Shown one piece after another: positions 37,164-47,548 of a DNA stretch of 64,000 nucleotides (position 1 is its first letter; the number at the start of each line of letters is the position of its first letter). The position numbers and the translations under genes were made by a program. The stretch is from Comamonas testosteroni ATCC 11996 (GTDB taxonomy: Bacteria; Pseudomonadota; Gammaproteobacteria; Burkholderiales; Burkholderiaceae_C): positions 186,001 to 250,000 of the forward strand of contig NZ_AHIL01000049.1 in the NCBI RefSeq assembly GCF_000241525.1, in the 5' to 3' direction. Below the pieces are notes generated by a model that saw only the letters and a program-made list of their open reading frames with translations, was not told the DNA's origin and did not search any database.

Positions 37164-38474
37164 ATGGCCGAAAACAAGATTATCACTCGCGTGCTTGCCA
37201 GCGTGCAGCAGCTGGACGCACAAACCTGGAATGTGCTGCTGGCCTCTCAATCCACGCCCACGCCCTTCATGCGCCACGAATACCTGGCGGCCATGGAGCA
37301 AAGCGGCAGCGCCACGCCCGACACCGGCTGGATCGCCCGGGTCATCACCATCTGGGACGGCGATGAGCTGCTGGCTGCCTGCCCCCTCTACATCAAGACC
37401 CACTCTTACGGCGAATATGTGTTCGACTGGGCCTGGGCGCGCGCCTATCAGCAGCATGGCCTGCCTTACTACCCCAAGGGCTTGCTGGCCGTCCCCTTCA
37501 CGCCCGTGCCCGGCTCGCGTCTGCTGGCACGCAGCCAGGCGCTGCGCGTGGCGCTGGTGCATGCCGTCCAGGCCTGGGCAGCCGAGCAGCAGCTGTCATC
37601 ACTTCACTTGCTTTTCGGTGATGCCGACGATCTTGCCGCCTGCGCTGCGGCCGGCTGGATGCAGCGCAGCACGGTGCAGTTTCACTGGACGAACACGCCG
37701 CCCGCGCTCCCCGCTGCGCGCACCACCGTGCCCGCCAAGGCAGAACCCGCCAGCATGCAGGCCTGCGCCGACACCGCAACGACACCGCCCTGCTGGAAGG
37801 ACTTCGACGATTTTCTGGGCTCGCTGAACCAGGAAAAGCGCAAGAAGATCCGCCAGGAGCGGCGCAAGGTTGTCGAGGCCGGCGTAAGCTTCAAGGCCCT
37901 GCAGGGCCGCGACATTGGTGCGCAGGACTGGTCCTTCTTCTACCGTTGCTACGAGCGCACCTACCTGGAGCATGGCAACCCGCCATATCTGACACCGGAG
38001 TTCTTTGCCGCCATAGCCTCTGCCATGCCCGAGAACTGGGTGATGTTCATTGCCGAGCGCAACGGACAACCTGTAGCATCAAGTTTGATAGCTATTACCG
38101 CCCATCAACCAATGAATTCAGCATTAAAACCATTGGTTTTTGATGGTAGACAAGCGCAAGCAGCTATCAATAACAATGTCGCCTATGGCCGCTACTGGGG
38201 CGCTCTGGAGCGGATCGACAGCTTGCATTTCGAAGCCTGTTACTACCAGCCCATCGAATGGTGCATCGCCAACGGCTTTGCCCGCTTCGAGGGCGGCGCC
38301 CAGGGCGAGCACAAGATGGCCCGCGCGCTGCTGCCCGTGGAAACGCCGAGTGCCCACTGGGTGGCCCACCCGGCTTTTGCCGATGCCATCGAGCGCTTTT
38401 TGCAGCGCGAAGGCGAAGGCATGGCCCAGTATGTGCAGGAGCTGCAATCCCATAGCCCGCTGCGCAAGACCTGA
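37164..38474 (+). CDS. GNAT/FemAB-like protein with repeat insert
   Basis: A 436-residue cytoplasmic protein of the large GNAT-fold family once called DUF482 (peptidogalycan/FemAB-like). Recognisable parts are SQSTPTPFMRHEYLAAME, CPLYIKTHSYGEYVFDWAWA, LNQEKRKKIRQERRKV, YERTYLEHGNPPYLT and GRYWGALERIDSLHFEACYYQPIEWCI. Transferase activity on an amino-acyl or acyl substrate is assumed, not known. Between VASSLIA and GRYWGA lies an odd stretch of about 25 residues that coincides with a dispersed DNA repeat. Start ATG 37164 is the likely one; longer in-frame starts exist. Confidence 0.75.
   Translation: MAENKIITRVLASVQQLDAQTWNVLLASQSTPTPFMRHEYLAAMEQSGSATPDTGWIARVITIWDGDELLAACPLYIKTHSYGEYVFDWAWARAYQQHGLPYYPKGLLAVPFTPVPGSRLLARSQALRVALVHAVQAWAAEQQLSSLHLLFGDADDLAACAAAGWMQRSTVQFHWTNTPPALPAARTTVPAKAEPASMQACADTATTPPCWKDFDDFLGSLNQEKRKKIRQERRKVVEAGVSFKALQGRDIGAQDWSFFYRCYERTYLEHGNPPYLTPEFFAAIASAMPENWVMFIAERNGQPVASSLIAITAHQPMNSALKPLVFDGRQAQAAINNNVAYGRYWGALERIDSLHFEACYYQPIEWCIANGFARFEGGAQGEHKMARALLPVETPSAHWVAHPAFADAIERFLQREGEGMAQYVQELQSHSPLRKT
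38085..38180. repeat. dispersed repeat inside the GNAT-like gene
   Basis: Read on the minus strand: GATAGCTGCTTGCGCTTGTC followed by ACCATCAAAAACCAATGGTT, ending at an inverted TAGCTATCAAA (38088-38098 region). The reading frame stays open. Sequence is much more AT-rich than the gene around it. Confidence 0.6.
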
Positions 38475-38484
38475 AGGCAGAGAC

Positions 38485-38510
38485 AAAAAAGGCCACTTTG
38501 CAGCGGCCTT
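38485..38510 (-). terminator. terminator of the first chemoreceptor gene
   Basis: AGGCCGC and GTGGCCT arms on the minus strand followed by TTTTTT. Confidence 0.7.
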
Positions 38511-38533
38511 GAAGCTCAGACTCCGGGAGACAT

Positions 38534-40303
38534 TCAGAAGGTTTCCCAGTCATCCTCGTTCAGCGAGGACTTGGGCGCATTGCGGGCAGGTGCAGATTCA
38601 CCCGCAACAGCGCCCCCCATCAAAGAGCGCGGGGCTGCCGGCATGGGGGCAGGACGGGTGGCCACACGACGCACAGGTGCCTGACGCGCCGGGGCGGCAG
38701 CGGCGACCACGGCCGGTGCCGTTGCGCGGGCTGCAGCCTTGGGTGCCTGGTCATAAAGCGCACTGGCAGGCAGCTGGAAGACCGCCACGGCCTGAACCAG
38801 ATCCTGCGCCTGCTTGCGCAGCGCGCCGGCGGCGGCAGCACTTTCCTCCACCAGCGCCGCGTTTTGCTGCGTCGTCTGATCCATCTGCGTCACCGCCTCG
38901 CCAACCTGGGCCACACCCTGGCTCTGCTCCTGGCTGGCGGCACTGATCTCGGCCATCAGATCCGTCACCCTGCTGATCGCCGACACGATGTCGGCCATGG
39001 TGGCACCGGCCTTGTCCACCAGCTGCGTGCCCTGCTCCACCCGCTGCACGCTGGTGCTGATCAAGGCCTTGATTTCCTTGGCGGCCTCGGCACTGCGCTG
39101 GGCCAGGGTACGCACCTCGCCCGCCACCACGGCAAAACCACGGCCCTGCTCACCGGCGCGCGCTGCTTCCACAGCCGCATTCAGCGCCAGGATATTGGTC
39201 TGGAAGGCGATGGAGTCGATGACCGTGATGATGTCGGCAATCTGCTGGCTGCTGTTGTTGATGCCCTTCATGGTTTCCACCACTTCGGCCACCACGGCAC
39301 CGCCCTGCGCTGCCACCTGGGAAGCATTCATCGCCATTTGATTGGCGGCACGGGCGTTGTCGGCGTTCTGGCGCACGGTGGAGCCCAGCTGCTCCATGGA
39401 GGCAGCGGTTTCCTCCAGCGCACTGGCCTGCTCCTCGGTGCGCCCGGAGAGATCGGCGTTGCCCGAGGCAATCTGCGAACTGGCCGAGGCCACGCCTTCC
39501 GCGTTCTGGCGCACCGTGCGCACGGTCTGCACCAGACTGTTTTGCATGCGCTCCAGAGCGCCGAGCAAGCGGCCTGTTTCGTCCTGTCGCTCCACGCGGA
39601 TGACGCCGCTCAGATCCCCATTGGCCACGCGGTCCGCGGCCTGCATCGCCTGCTCCAGCGGCGCACGGATGGAGCGCACCAGCCAGATGCCTGCCCCTGC
39701 AGCCACCAGCACCGCAACCAGGGCAGCCAAGGCAAGCATGCTCACAGCCCGGTCGTAGACCTTCTCCGAAGCCAGCGTCTCGCCCCTTGCCACATCGCCG
39801 TTGAACTTGATCAGCTTTTGCAGAGTCGCCGAAGACTGGTCATAGAGCTTGAGAGATTCGCCTCCCAGCAATTGCTTGGCCTGCTCTTTATCGCCTCGAC
39901 GCGAAATTTCGAACAGTTGCTTGTTCAACTCGACATAACGCTCCCGTTCGCGCAGGAACTGCGTGTAGAGCTCGCGCTCCTCGGCAGTGACAATCAGGGG
40001 CTCATAGAGCTTTTTTGCCTCCGCCAGGTGTTTCTGCAATTGCTCGAATTGAGCTTCCACCCGAGCCATATAGCCAGGCTCGTCATTGTTGACATGCCGC
40101 AACTCGAGCAAGCGGGTGCGCGCCAGGTCGGTATTGAGGGTATTGATCACTTCCACGCTGGGCAACGCGTTGCCGGTGATGGTTTCGGCGCTGGAGCGCA
40201 TGGAGCGCAGCTGCAGCAGTGCCATGGCAACCACCACGACCAGCAGCAAGACCAGAACCCCGAACGTGCCGAGAATCCGCGTGGAGATTTTGATGCTTTT
40301 CAT
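38534..40303 (-). CDS. methyl-accepting chemotaxis protein
   Basis: A 589-residue chemoreceptor. TM1 (about 10-32) and TM2 (about 185-210) flank a periplasmic four-helix sensor; HAMP follows (to about 265), then the signalling coiled coil with the hairpin tip [36 protein letters not shown] (trimer contact and CheA/CheW site). The C-terminus DDWETF is a WxxF pentapeptide tether for CheR/CheB. An Ala/Arg/Pro linker precedes it. The start is ATG 40303, after GGGAGG. The ligand is unknown. A paralogue lies directly upstream. Confidence 0.95.
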   Translation of the reverse strand: MKSIKISTRILGTFGVLVLLLVVVVAMALLQLRSMRSSAETITGNALPSVEVINTLNTDLARTRLLELRHVNNDEPGYMARVEAQFEQLQKHLAEAKKLYEPLIVTAEERELYTQFLRERERYVELNKQLFEISRRGDKEQAKQLLGGESLKLYDQSSATLQKLIKFNGDVARGETLASEKVYDRAVSMLALAALVAVLVAAGAGIWLVRSIRAPLEQAMQAADRVANGDLSGVIRVERQDETGRLLGALERMQNSLVQTVRTVRQNAEGVASASSQIASGNADLSGRTEEQASALEETAASMEQLGSTVRQNADNARAANQMAMNASQVAAQGGAVVAEVVETMKGINNSSQQIADIITVIDSIAFQTNILALNAAVEAARAGEQGRGFAVVAGEVRTLAQRSAEAAKEIKALISTSVQRVEQGTQLVDKAGATMADIVSAISRVTDLMAEISAASQEQSQGVAQVGEAVTQMDQTTQQNAALVEESAAAAGALRKQAQDLVQAVAVFQLPASALYDQAPKAAARATAPAVVAAAAPARQAPVRRVATRPAPMPAAPRSLMGGAVAGESAPARNAPKSSLNEDDWETF

Positions 40304-40733
40304 TGATTGCACCTCCCTCTATTACCAATTAGTTTTTATAAATACTTCTTTTGAATCCATGCCCACGGAGCGCAAGGATTCAATTTTTTCTGCTCGATCG
40401 GGAATATCTCTCTGAATGGCATGCCAGAGATGGAATGATCCTTGATACCGGCTTATATGTTTTCAATTGTTTCCAGTTTCATAGTCCTTGCCTATCTTCA
40501 AGAGCCTACAGCCATGTAGGCAGTCACTTACGCCGCACTAAAGTTACTTAAAGTTACTAACAAGTGACAACAGAGATTCTCGATGCCATCGCAACCTACA
40601 TAACCTTGAAAAAGCATCAAGCCACCCCTCTTCTTGATCAATATCAAGACAGTTTGAAGAAAGCTTGTAAAAAAAACCCGACAGCGTTCGCTATCGGGGT
40701 TTTGAGACAGAAGTCGTTGAAACCGGCAATACC
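40304..40733. other. region between two chemoreceptor genes
   Basis: AT-rich for this genome. It contains the terminator of the upstream receptor gene and presumably the promoter of the 38534-40303 gene. I looked for a sigma-28 promoter and saw none that fits well. Confidence 0.5.
40669..40702 (-). terminator. terminator of the second chemoreceptor gene
   Basis: AACCCCGATAGC and GCTGTCGGGTT arms around GAAC on the minus strand, followed by eight T. Confidence 0.85.
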
Positions 40734-42497
40734 TCAGAACTGCTCCCAATCCTGGTCATTGGTCAAAGCGGGCTGAGCCGTTTTGACTGACGCCGGCACA
40801 GCCTTGCCCGGGCCTTGATCGGCTAACGCAGCAGCCCTCGGGCCAGCGCTCATGCCGGCCTTTGCAACCGGCTCGACCCGATTTTTCAGCGCCGAAGTGG
40901 CAAAGCTCTGGGCCTGATTCCCCAACTGAAAAATCGCCACCGAATCGACCAGAGCCTTGGCCTGGCGCTGCAAAGAGTCGGCAGCTGCCGCGCTCTGCTC
41001 CACCAGGGCCGCATTCTGCTGTGTGGTCTGATCCATCTGGGTGACGGCTTCGCCCACCTGGGCCACGCCCTGGCTCTGCTCACGGCTGGCCGCGCTGATC
41101 TCGCCCATGATGTCCGTCACACGGCCTATGGCCGTCACGATTTCAGCCATGGTGTCCCCGGCCTTGTCCACCAGCTGCGAGCCTTGCTCCACGCGCTCCA
41201 CGCTGGCATGGATGAGCTGCTTGATTTCCTTGGCCGCCTCGGCGCTGCGCTGGGCCAGTGTGCGCACCTCTCCCGCCACCACGGCAAAGCCACGGCCTTG
41301 CTCGCCGGCACGCGCGGCTTCCACGGCCGCATTCAGGGCCAGGATATTGGTCTGGAAGGCAATCGAGTCGATCACGCCGATGATGTCGGCGATCTGGCGG
41401 CTGCTGTCGTTGATGCCCTTCATGGTGTCCACCACCTGGGCAACCACATCCCCGCCGCGACCCGCGACATCGGAGGCATTCTTGGCCATTTGATTGGCGG
41501 TCTGGGCGTTGTCGGCGTTCTGACGCACGGTCGAGCCCAGCTGCTCCATGGATGCCGCCGTTTCCTCCAGGGCGCTGGCCTGGCTTTCGGTGCGCGCCGA
41601 GAGATCCGCATTGCCCTGAGCGATTTCGTTGGACGCCAGGGCAACGCCATGGGCATTGCCGCGCACATCCTGGACCACGGCGGACAGCTGCCGACGCATG
41701 TCTTCCAGCGCATTGAGCAGCAAGCCCATTTCATCGCGGCGCTGATTCTTCACCACCATGCCCAGTCTGCCGGCAGCCACGGCCTGCGCCAGCTCAACTG
41801 CCGTGGCCACGGGGGCCGTGATGGCACGTGTCATCGCAATGCCGACCACGGCGGCAAACAGCACCACCAGCGCCAGCGTGCCTAGCAGCCAGTAGCGGGC
41901 CAGCTCGAAACTGGACTTTTCGGCCTGCTGGGCCTTGGCCGCGTTCTCGAGCTGCTGCGTCATCAGCTTGCCCGTGCTTTCCGCCAGCTGGCTGAAGGCC
42001 TGTTCGGACAGCCCGGCAAAGAACAGTCCCAGCTCGTCGGCCATGCCTGCCTGGCTGTCCACGGTGTTGTAGTCGCCATCACGTGCCCGTGCCAGCAACT
42101 GCTCGTGCAACTTCAGGAAATTCGCCTTGTTGGCCTGATAGCCCTCGTAGGCCTCGCGCAGCGGCTGACTCGCAATCAGGTCGTTGACCACTTTCTCCTG
42201 CTCGGCAATGGTTTTCAGGCGCTGCTGGATCTGCTGCTCATAGCCTTCAATCTCGACCAGGGTGCGAGCGGTGGCGATACCTGCCTCATGGCGGCGCAGC
42301 CGGTTGTACTCGGAACGCATGGAGGCTGCGTTGTAGACGCTGGGCAGCGCCACCTCGGATACCTCGCGGCCCGCTGCATGAATGCTGGACAGCTGCAACC
42401 AGGCCACCAGCCCGAGCAATGCAGACAACAACACCAGCGCCGTAAAGCTGATGCCCAACTTGGTCCCCACGCGCCAGTCCGAAATCTTCCAACTCAT
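40734..42497 (-). CDS. methyl-accepting chemotaxis protein
   Basis: A 587-residue chemoreceptor related to its downstream neighbour: short cytoplasmic start, TM1 (about 14-34), periplasmic sensor, TM2 (about 190-210), HAMP, and the conserved tip ([22 protein letters not shown]). It ends in DQDWEQF, again a WxxF-type tether. Most of the signalling domain is nearly identical to the neighbour while the sensors differ, as expected after duplication and ligand divergence. Start ATG 42497 follows GAGGGGGAG; the longer frame to 42545 overlaps the ppa terminator. Confidence 0.94.
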   Translation of the reverse strand: MSWKISDWRVGTKLGISFTALVLLSALLGLVAWLQLSSIHAAGREVSEVALPSVYNAASMRSEYNRLRRHEAGIATARTLVEIEGYEQQIQQRLKTIAEQEKVVNDLIASQPLREAYEGYQANKANFLKLHEQLLARARDGDYNTVDSQAGMADELGLFFAGLSEQAFSQLAESTGKLMTQQLENAAKAQQAEKSSFELARYWLLGTLALVVLFAAVVGIAMTRAITAPVATAVELAQAVAAGRLGMVVKNQRRDEMGLLLNALEDMRRQLSAVVQDVRGNAHGVALASNEIAQGNADLSARTESQASALEETAASMEQLGSTVRQNADNAQTANQMAKNASDVAGRGGDVVAQVVDTMKGINDSSRQIADIIGVIDSIAFQTNILALNAAVEAARAGEQGRGFAVVAGEVRTLAQRSAEAAKEIKQLIHASVERVEQGSQLVDKAGDTMAEIVTAIGRVTDIMGEISAASREQSQGVAQVGEAVTQMDQTTQQNAALVEQSAAAADSLQRQAKALVDSVAIFQLGNQAQSFATSALKNRVEPVAKAGMSAGPRAAALADQGPGKAVPASVKTAQPALTNDQDWEQF

Positions 42498-42530
42498 GCG
42501 CTCCCCCTCGTATTTATCGATGCAGGCCAT

Positions 42531-42566
42531 AAAAAAACGCACCAAGCGAGGTCCGCCGGGTGCGTT
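42531..42566 (-). terminator. terminator of ppa
   Basis: AACGCACC and GGTGCGTT arms on the minus strand followed by TTTTTTT; only 34 bases remain to the chemoreceptor start, so it may also limit read-through into that gene. Confidence 0.8.
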
Positions 42567-42636
42567 TCAAATTGTATATATGCAGATTGCTGGGCTTCTC
42601 TGCAAGTAAAGGTTAGAGACCCTTTACTAGTTTGGA

Positions 42637-43164
42637 TCAGCCCTTGTAGTTGGCGATACCGTCCACGATTTCCTTGTGTGCTGCGTCCACACCCTTCCAA
42701 CCCAGAACCTTGACCCACTTGCCCTTTTCCAGATCCTTGTAGTGCTCGAAGAAGTGGGCGATCTGCTGCAGGGTCAGCTCATGGATGTCGCTGAGGTGGT
42801 TGATCTTGTCGTAGGAAGGCAGCAGCTTCTGTGTGGGCACTGCCAGCACCTTGCCGTCGACGCCGGACTCGTCTTCCATCTCCAGAATGCCGATGGCACG
42901 GCAGGGCACCACCACGCCGCTGGGCAGGGGGAAGGGAGTCATCACCAGCACGTCCACGGGGTCACCGTCGCCAGACAGGGTCTTGGGCACGTAGCCGTAG
43001 TTCACGGGGTAGTGCATGGCAGTGCCCAGGAAACGATCCACGAACAGGCAGCCGGACTCCTTGTCCACTTCGTACTTCACGGGAGCCGAGTTGGCCGAGA
43101 TTTCGATGACGACGTTGAAGACTTCAGGCGTCTTGGAGCCGGGGGTCACATTGTTCAGAGACAT
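42637..43164 (-). CDS. ppa: inorganic pyrophosphatase
   Basis: A 175-residue family I soluble pyrophosphatase, hydrolysing PPi to drive biosynthetic reactions. Motifs include [27 protein letters not shown] and the metal-binding [10 protein letters not shown] aspartates. Start ATG 43164 gives the usual length. Convergent or divergent partners are unrelated; it has its own terminator. Confidence 0.97.
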   Translation of the reverse strand: MSLNNVTPGSKTPEVFNVVIEISANSAPVKYEVDKESGCLFVDRFLGTAMHYPVNYGYVPKTLSGDGDPVDVLVMTPFPLPSGVVVPCRAIGILEMEDESGVDGKVLAVPTQKLLPSYDKINHLSDIHELTLQQIAHFFEHYKDLEKGKWVKVLGWKGVDAAHKEIVDGIANYKG

Positions 43165-43391
43165 GATGGTTGGGTGAAGTAATACAAAAAGCCCCGCAAG
43201 AGCCAACAAGGCATCAGCCCCCGAGGGTCAACCCGCGATTTTAGGCGCATGACCCTAACGCAGGCATTACATGTTTGAAAGATGCACGCGTAGTTGTGTA
43301 TTACCGCCAGGCGCCGCTAGCCACAATACCCATAAAAACTCACTCAAACCAATATACATACAGCGGACTTAGCTCTCAGAACCAGAGCACA

Positions 43392-43916
43392 TCAAGCGTT
43401 CACCGTGTGCCGGCGACGCACGGGGCCGCTGCGCTGCTCCACCGCCGCCTGCACCTCCTTGCGCAGCCCGAGCGCAAAGCCCAGTTCGGCCGCCACAAAC
43501 AGCGGGCCTATCAGCAGGCCCATCACATCGTCAAAAAAGGCGGGCTTGCGTCCTTCCCAGTAGTGACCGATGAACTGGATCACCCAGCCCAGCGCAAACA
43601 AACCCAGCCCCCAGGCCAGCCAGTTGCCCATGGGCTGCGCGGCGATGGGAGTGGCCAGCGCCAGCATGGCGGCCAGCAGCACGCTCATGAACAATCCATA
43701 GCGCCCGTCCAGTCGCCAGTAATACACCGCGGCAGCAACCGCTGCCAGCAGGGCCAGCGAGATCGGCACACCGCCAAGCGTTCCCCATTGCAGCCTGGCC
43801 AGCAAAATCACCACTGCCTGCATGATCATGGGTACGCCGATGTAATGCGTGACGATATTGCGCGGGTCGCGGTGGTAGTCGGCGTAGTTGGACAGTTGAT
43901 CGATTAGGGTTTTCAT
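43392..43916 (-). CDS. Mpo1-like (DUF962) membrane protein
   Basis: A 174-residue protein with four to five membrane segments matching the Mpo1/YGL010w family. Hallmark residues at the start are YADYHRDPRNIVTHYIGVPMIM and later QFIGHYWEGRKPAFFDD; the histidines ligate iron in yeast Mpo1, a dioxygenase for 2-hydroxy fatty acids. Bacterial function is not established. Start ATG 43916 follows AGGAGA. Divergent from a Crp/Fnr regulator, which might control it. Confidence 0.88.
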   Translation of the reverse strand: MKTLIDQLSNYADYHRDPRNIVTHYIGVPMIMQAVVILLARLQWGTLGGVPISLALLAAVAAAVYYWRLDGRYGLFMSVLLAAMLALATPIAAQPMGNWLAWGLGLFALGWVIQFIGHYWEGRKPAFFDDVMGLLIGPLFVAAELGFALGLRKEVQAAVEQRSGPVRRRHTVNA

Positions 43917-43977
43917 CGCTGTATCTCCTGGTCGCTTGTCAGAGCATGGTGACGCAGCATCAACCTTGCCGTCTGTC

Positions 43978-44790
43978 ATGCCACCGACACAAGCGCTAAA
44001 CCCCTCACCCAGGCCTGTATTGGCCTCAGTGCCCACTGCACGCCAGCGCGGCAGCTTCGAGCATGTCAACTCCAATGACCTCTGGGCCATTGTGCAGGCA
44101 GGACGCTGGTTCCGCTCCCTGCCGCCGGAGTTGACCGCCCAGATGCAGCAACTGGCCCAGCCAAGGCTGCTGACCGCTGGCGAATGGCTGTTTCGCCGCG
44201 GCGATGCCCCCTGCGGCCTGTATGCGGTGGCCAGGGGCTCGCTCAGCATCTCCGGCACGGCAGCACTTCAGGAAAACACCCGCACAGCCTTGCTGACCCT
44301 GATCGAGCCGCCGAGCTGGCTGGGCGAGATCGCCCTCTTCGATGGCGAGCCCCGTACCCACGATGCCTGCGCCAACACCGCCTGCGCCCTGCTGCATATC
44401 CCGATACCGCCGCTGCGCGAGTGGCTGGATGCCAACCCGCATTGCTGGCGCCACATGGCCTTGCTGCTGACGCACAAGCTGCGCTCCAGCCTGATTGCGC
44501 TGGAGGAGCAGACCGTGCTGCCTGCACCGCAGCGCGTGATGTGCCGCCTGGTGCAGATGGCCATGGGCCACGAGCAATGGGCCGATCGCATGCGCACTCA
44601 CCGCGAGCTGGCAGTCTCGCAGGAGCAGATCGCACGCATGCTGGGCCTGTCACGCCAGACCACCAACCAGATCCTGCAGGAGCTGCAGCAGGCCGGCTGG
44701 TTGCAACTGCGGCGCGGCAAACTGGAAGTTCTCGACCTGGCCGCACTCAAGGCTGCAGCGCTCACCGGGCAAATACCCACGAGCAGCTAG
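43978..44790 (+). CDS. Crp/Fnr-family transcriptional regulator
   Basis: A 270-residue regulator (ATG start; a TTG at 43936 would add 14 residues). The cyclic-nucleotide-binding-like domain covers about 40-160 (LLTAGEWLFRRGDAPCGLYAVARGSL, WLGEIALFDGEPRTHDA), and the Crp winged helix about 180-260 with the recognition part VSQEQIARMLGLSRQTTNQILQEL. There is no N-terminal cysteine cluster, so it is not an FNR oxygen sensor; the effector is unknown. It is divergent from the Mpo1-like gene with 61 bases between. Confidence 0.88.
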   Translation: MPPTQALNPSPRPVLASVPTARQRGSFEHVNSNDLWAIVQAGRWFRSLPPELTAQMQQLAQPRLLTAGEWLFRRGDAPCGLYAVARGSLSISGTAALQENTRTALLTLIEPPSWLGEIALFDGEPRTHDACANTACALLHIPIPPLREWLDANPHCWRHMALLLTHKLRSSLIALEEQTVLPAPQRVMCRLVQMAMGHEQWADRMRTHRELAVSQEQIARMLGLSRQTTNQILQELQQAGWLQLRRGKLEVLDLAALKAAALTGQIPTSS

Positions 44791-44978
44791 GCGCTCGCCG
44801 CCAGGCACTGTATCTCGCCCCTGCCGCCTCGCTGTCCGCTTGGTGCTGGACAAGCCTGCTATCTCTTTGATAATGAAATCGGGTCTGACGCACCAGACCC
44901 GGTTCAAGAATCAGCGCGGGCGATCCAGCCAGGTTACGACATGCCGTCGTCGTCGCCCGCCATAACAACGGATACCCC

Positions 44979-45563
44979 ATGCCCCTGCCTCCCAGCGCCA
45001 GCCGCACGCCAGTCCCCATCAATATGCGCGACGTCAAATACCGGGGCTATGCCCGTGATGACGGCATGTGGGATGTGGAAGCCGAGCTGATCGACCAGAA
45101 AACCTATGACATCGAGCTGCACGGCCGCCGCAAAGTGCCGGCAGGCAAGCCGATTCACCATATGTGGATCCGCCTGACCATCGATGCCGACATGGTGGTG
45201 CACGGCATAGAGGCTGCCATGGACGACCACCCTCTGGGCCACTGCCCCCAGGCCACAAAGTCCATGCAGAAGATGGTGGGCTGCTGCATAGCCCGCGGCT
45301 GGCGCCGTGCCATTGCCGACAATCTGGGCGGGGTGGTGGGCTGCACGCATTTGCGCGAGCTGCTGTTCAATATGGCAACGCCCGCTTTCCACACCGTGCT
45401 CAACCAGTTCGGCCCCAATGGCTCGGGCCTGCCGCCTCGGCACCTGGGCCAATGCCTGGGCTGGGACTTCAACGGCCCCGGCGTGGCCGAGTTCTACCCC
45501 GAGTTCAAAAACTGGAAGCCGCTGACCCAGCAGCAACCAAGGGAAACCACTACACAAGCCTGA
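44979..45563 (+). CDS. DUF2889 family protein
   Basis: A 194-residue soluble protein of DUF2889, unknown function. Typical segments are [50 protein letters not shown] and [20 protein letters not shown]. The conserved Cys/His positions (CCIARGW, GCTHL) may bind metal, a guess. It precedes the molybdenum cofactor genes but is separated by a repeat, so a functional link is not shown. Confidence 0.85.
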   Translation: MPLPPSASRTPVPINMRDVKYRGYARDDGMWDVEAELIDQKTYDIELHGRRKVPAGKPIHHMWIRLTIDADMVVHGIEAAMDDHPLGHCPQATKSMQKMVGCCIARGWRRAIADNLGGVVGCTHLRELLFNMATPAFHTVLNQFGPNGSGLPPRHLGQCLGWDFNGPGVAEFYPEFKNWKPLTQQQPRETTTQA

Positions 45564-45576
45564 TCCACAATACCGA

Positions 45577-45610
45577 CAGGCGCTACCAGCTATCAATTTT
45601 GATAGCCTAC
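45577..45610. repeat. dispersed repeat between DUF2889 and moaA
   Basis: GGCGCTACCAGCTATCAATTTTGATAGCC: the AGCTG-n-GCGC core joined to a GCTATC/GATAGC palindrome. Confidence 0.6.
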
Positions 45611-45660
45611 AACAAGCCCGCAGCCGGCCCGGACTTCGCGCTTGCGGCACAATCGAGCCC

Positions 45661-46803
45661 ATGGCAGAACGTGTGATCCCCTTGGTCGATGAGCGTACGG
45701 CAACCCGCAGCGCAATCGTCCCCAGCCCCCTGCAGGCCCCTACCGGGGAACTGCAGGATCAATGGGGGCGGCCTTTGCGCGACCTGCGCATCAGCGTCAC
45801 CGACCGCTGCAACTTCCGCTGCAACTACTGCATGCCCAAGGAAGTTTTTGACAAGAACTACCAATATCTGCCCCACAGCTCGCTGTTGAGCTTCGAGGAA
45901 ATTACGCGCCTGGCCAGATTGTTTGTCGCACATGGCGTGCGCAAGCTGCGCCTGACCGGCGGCGAGCCGCTGCTGCGCAAGAACATCGAAGCCCTGATCG
46001 CCCAGCTGGCCGAGCTGCGTACGCCCGATGGCCAGCCGCTGGACCTGACACTGACCACCAACGCCTCGCTGCTGGCACGCAAGGCCCGCGCCCTGAAGGA
46101 CGCCGGCCTGAATCGCGTGACCGTCAGCCTCGACGGGCTGGACGACGCCGTGTTCCGGCGCATGAACGATGTGGACTTTCCCGTGACCGATGTGCTGGCC
46201 GGCATCGAGGCTGCGCAGGCCGTGGGCCTGTCGCACATCAAGGTCAACATGGTGGTCAAACGCGGCACCAATGACGACCAGATCCTGCCCATGGCCCGCT
46301 ACTTCCGCGGCACGGGAATCACGCTGCGCTTCATCGAATACATGGACGTGGGCGCCACCAACGGCTGGCGCATGGACGAGGTGCTTCCCTCGGACGAGGT
46401 CATAGCGCGTCTGCGCGCCGAGCTGCCGCTGATCCCGCTGGCGCCCAGTGCCCCGGGCGAGACCGCCGTGCGCTGGGGCTATGCCGATGCCAGCGGTCAA
46501 TATGATCCGCAACTGGGCGAGGTGGGCGTCATCAGCAGTGTGACCCATGCTTTCTGCGGCGACTGCAACCGCGCACGCCTGTCCACTGAGGGCCAGCTCT
46601 ATCTGTGCCTGTTCGCCAGCCAGGGCTGGGACTTGCGAAGCCTGCTGCGCAGCGGCGCCAGCGATGCCGAGATTGCCGGCGCCATCGCCCCCATCTGGCA
46701 GCAGCGCGACGATCGCTACTCGCAGCTGCGCAGCGAAATGCCCCCCGATGTGGCGCCAGTGCGGCAAGGTCGACGCATCGAGATGAGCTATATCGGTGGC
46801 TGA
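45661..46803 (+). CDS. moaA: GTP 3',8-cyclase MoaA
   Basis: A 380-residue radical SAM enzyme for the first step of molybdenum cofactor synthesis: GTP to 3',8-cyclo-7,8-dihydro-GTP. The SAM-binding cluster is C50-x3-C54-x2-C57 ([13 protein letters not shown]); the second GTP-binding cluster comes from [12 protein letters not shown] and the later LCLF cysteine. It ends with the essential Gly-Gly (SYIGG). A start at ATG 45661. First of moaA-mobA-moeA; mobA overlaps its end. Confidence 0.97.
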   Translation: MAERVIPLVDERTATRSAIVPSPLQAPTGELQDQWGRPLRDLRISVTDRCNFRCNYCMPKEVFDKNYQYLPHSSLLSFEEITRLARLFVAHGVRKLRLTGGEPLLRKNIEALIAQLAELRTPDGQPLDLTLTTNASLLARKARALKDAGLNRVTVSLDGLDDAVFRRMNDVDFPVTDVLAGIEAAQAVGLSHIKVNMVVKRGTNDDQILPMARYFRGTGITLRFIEYMDVGATNGWRMDEVLPSDEVIARLRAELPLIPLAPSAPGETAVRWGYADASGQYDPQLGEVGVISSVTHAFCGDCNRARLSTEGQLYLCLFASQGWDLRSLLRSGASDAEIAGAIAPIWQQRDDRYSQLRSEMPPDVAPVRQGRRIEMSYIGG

Positions 46804-47461
46804 TTCACACATCACTCCTGAGCAGATCACCGGCTGCGTGCTGGCCGGGGGACGCGGCGCGCGCATGGGCGGCGTGGACAAGGGCCTGCAGCGTTTTCAA
46901 GGCTTGCCGCTGGCACTGCATGCATTGCAGCGCCTTGCGCCCCAGGTCGGCCCCCTGCTCATCAATGCCAATCGCAATGCAGCGGCCTATGCCGAGCTGG
47001 GCCAGTCACTGGCTGCCGAGGTCTGCGCCGACAGCCTTCCCGACTACCCCGGCCCGTTGGCGGGATTCATGGCCGGCCTCGCGCATTGCCGCACGCCATG
47101 GCTGCTTTGCGTGCCCTGCGATACACCGCTGCTGCCCCTCGATCTGGCTGCGCAAATGCTGGCCTCGCGCGGCGATGCCGATATCGTCATCGCTCACGGC
47201 TGGGATACCGAGCATTCCAAGCCGGGGCAATCGCCGCAACTGCGCGCCCAGCCCGTGTTCTGCCTGCTGCGGGCAGGGCTCGCCTCCAGCCTTGAGCGCT
47301 TCATCACCAGCGGCGGCCGCAAGATAGACGCCTGGACCGGCCAGCATCGCAGCGCCCAGGCCCTATTTGATCGCCCCGGGGACGAGCAGGCCTTCAGCAA
47401 CGCCAACACGCTGGCCCAGTTGCTTGATCTGGAGCAAATCGCCCCCGAACGCCAATCCTGA
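46796..47461 (+). CDS. mobA: molybdenum cofactor guanylyltransferase MobA
   Basis: A 221-residue nucleotidyltransferase that attaches GMP to molybdopterin, forming the MGD cofactor of DMSO-reductase-family enzymes. The signature [16 protein letters not shown] is at about 15-31 and the metal-binding CDTPLL motif near 105. The start is GTG 46796, overlapping moaA by eight bases. Presence implies this organism makes MGD enzymes such as nitrate reductase or formate dehydrogenase, none of which lie in the window. Confidence 0.95.
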   Translation: MADSHITPEQITGCVLAGGRGARMGGVDKGLQRFQGLPLALHALQRLAPQVGPLLINANRNAAAYAELGQSLAAEVCADSLPDYPGPLAGFMAGLAHCRTPWLLCVPCDTPLLPLDLAAQMLASRGDADIVIAHGWDTEHSKPGQSPQLRAQPVFCLLRAGLASSLERFITSGGRKIDAWTGQHRSAQALFDRPGDEQAFSNANTLAQLLDLEQIAPERQS

Positions 47462-47548
47462 GTCACCGGCGCCACCAGCCAAAAGCGTAAAGTGCCACGC
47501 AGCCCCATGGCCGCATCCGTCATGAGGTATTTTTTATTTTTTGCTGTT

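Noticed and set aside
40304-40560. Sigma-28 flagellar promoter before the chemoreceptor
   Set aside because: No TAAA-n15-GCCGATAA-like pair with acceptable match.
44880-44901. CGGGTCTG/CAGACCCG palindrome after the Crp/Fnr gene
   Set aside because: No T run on either side, and a single copy; not enough to call a terminator or operator.
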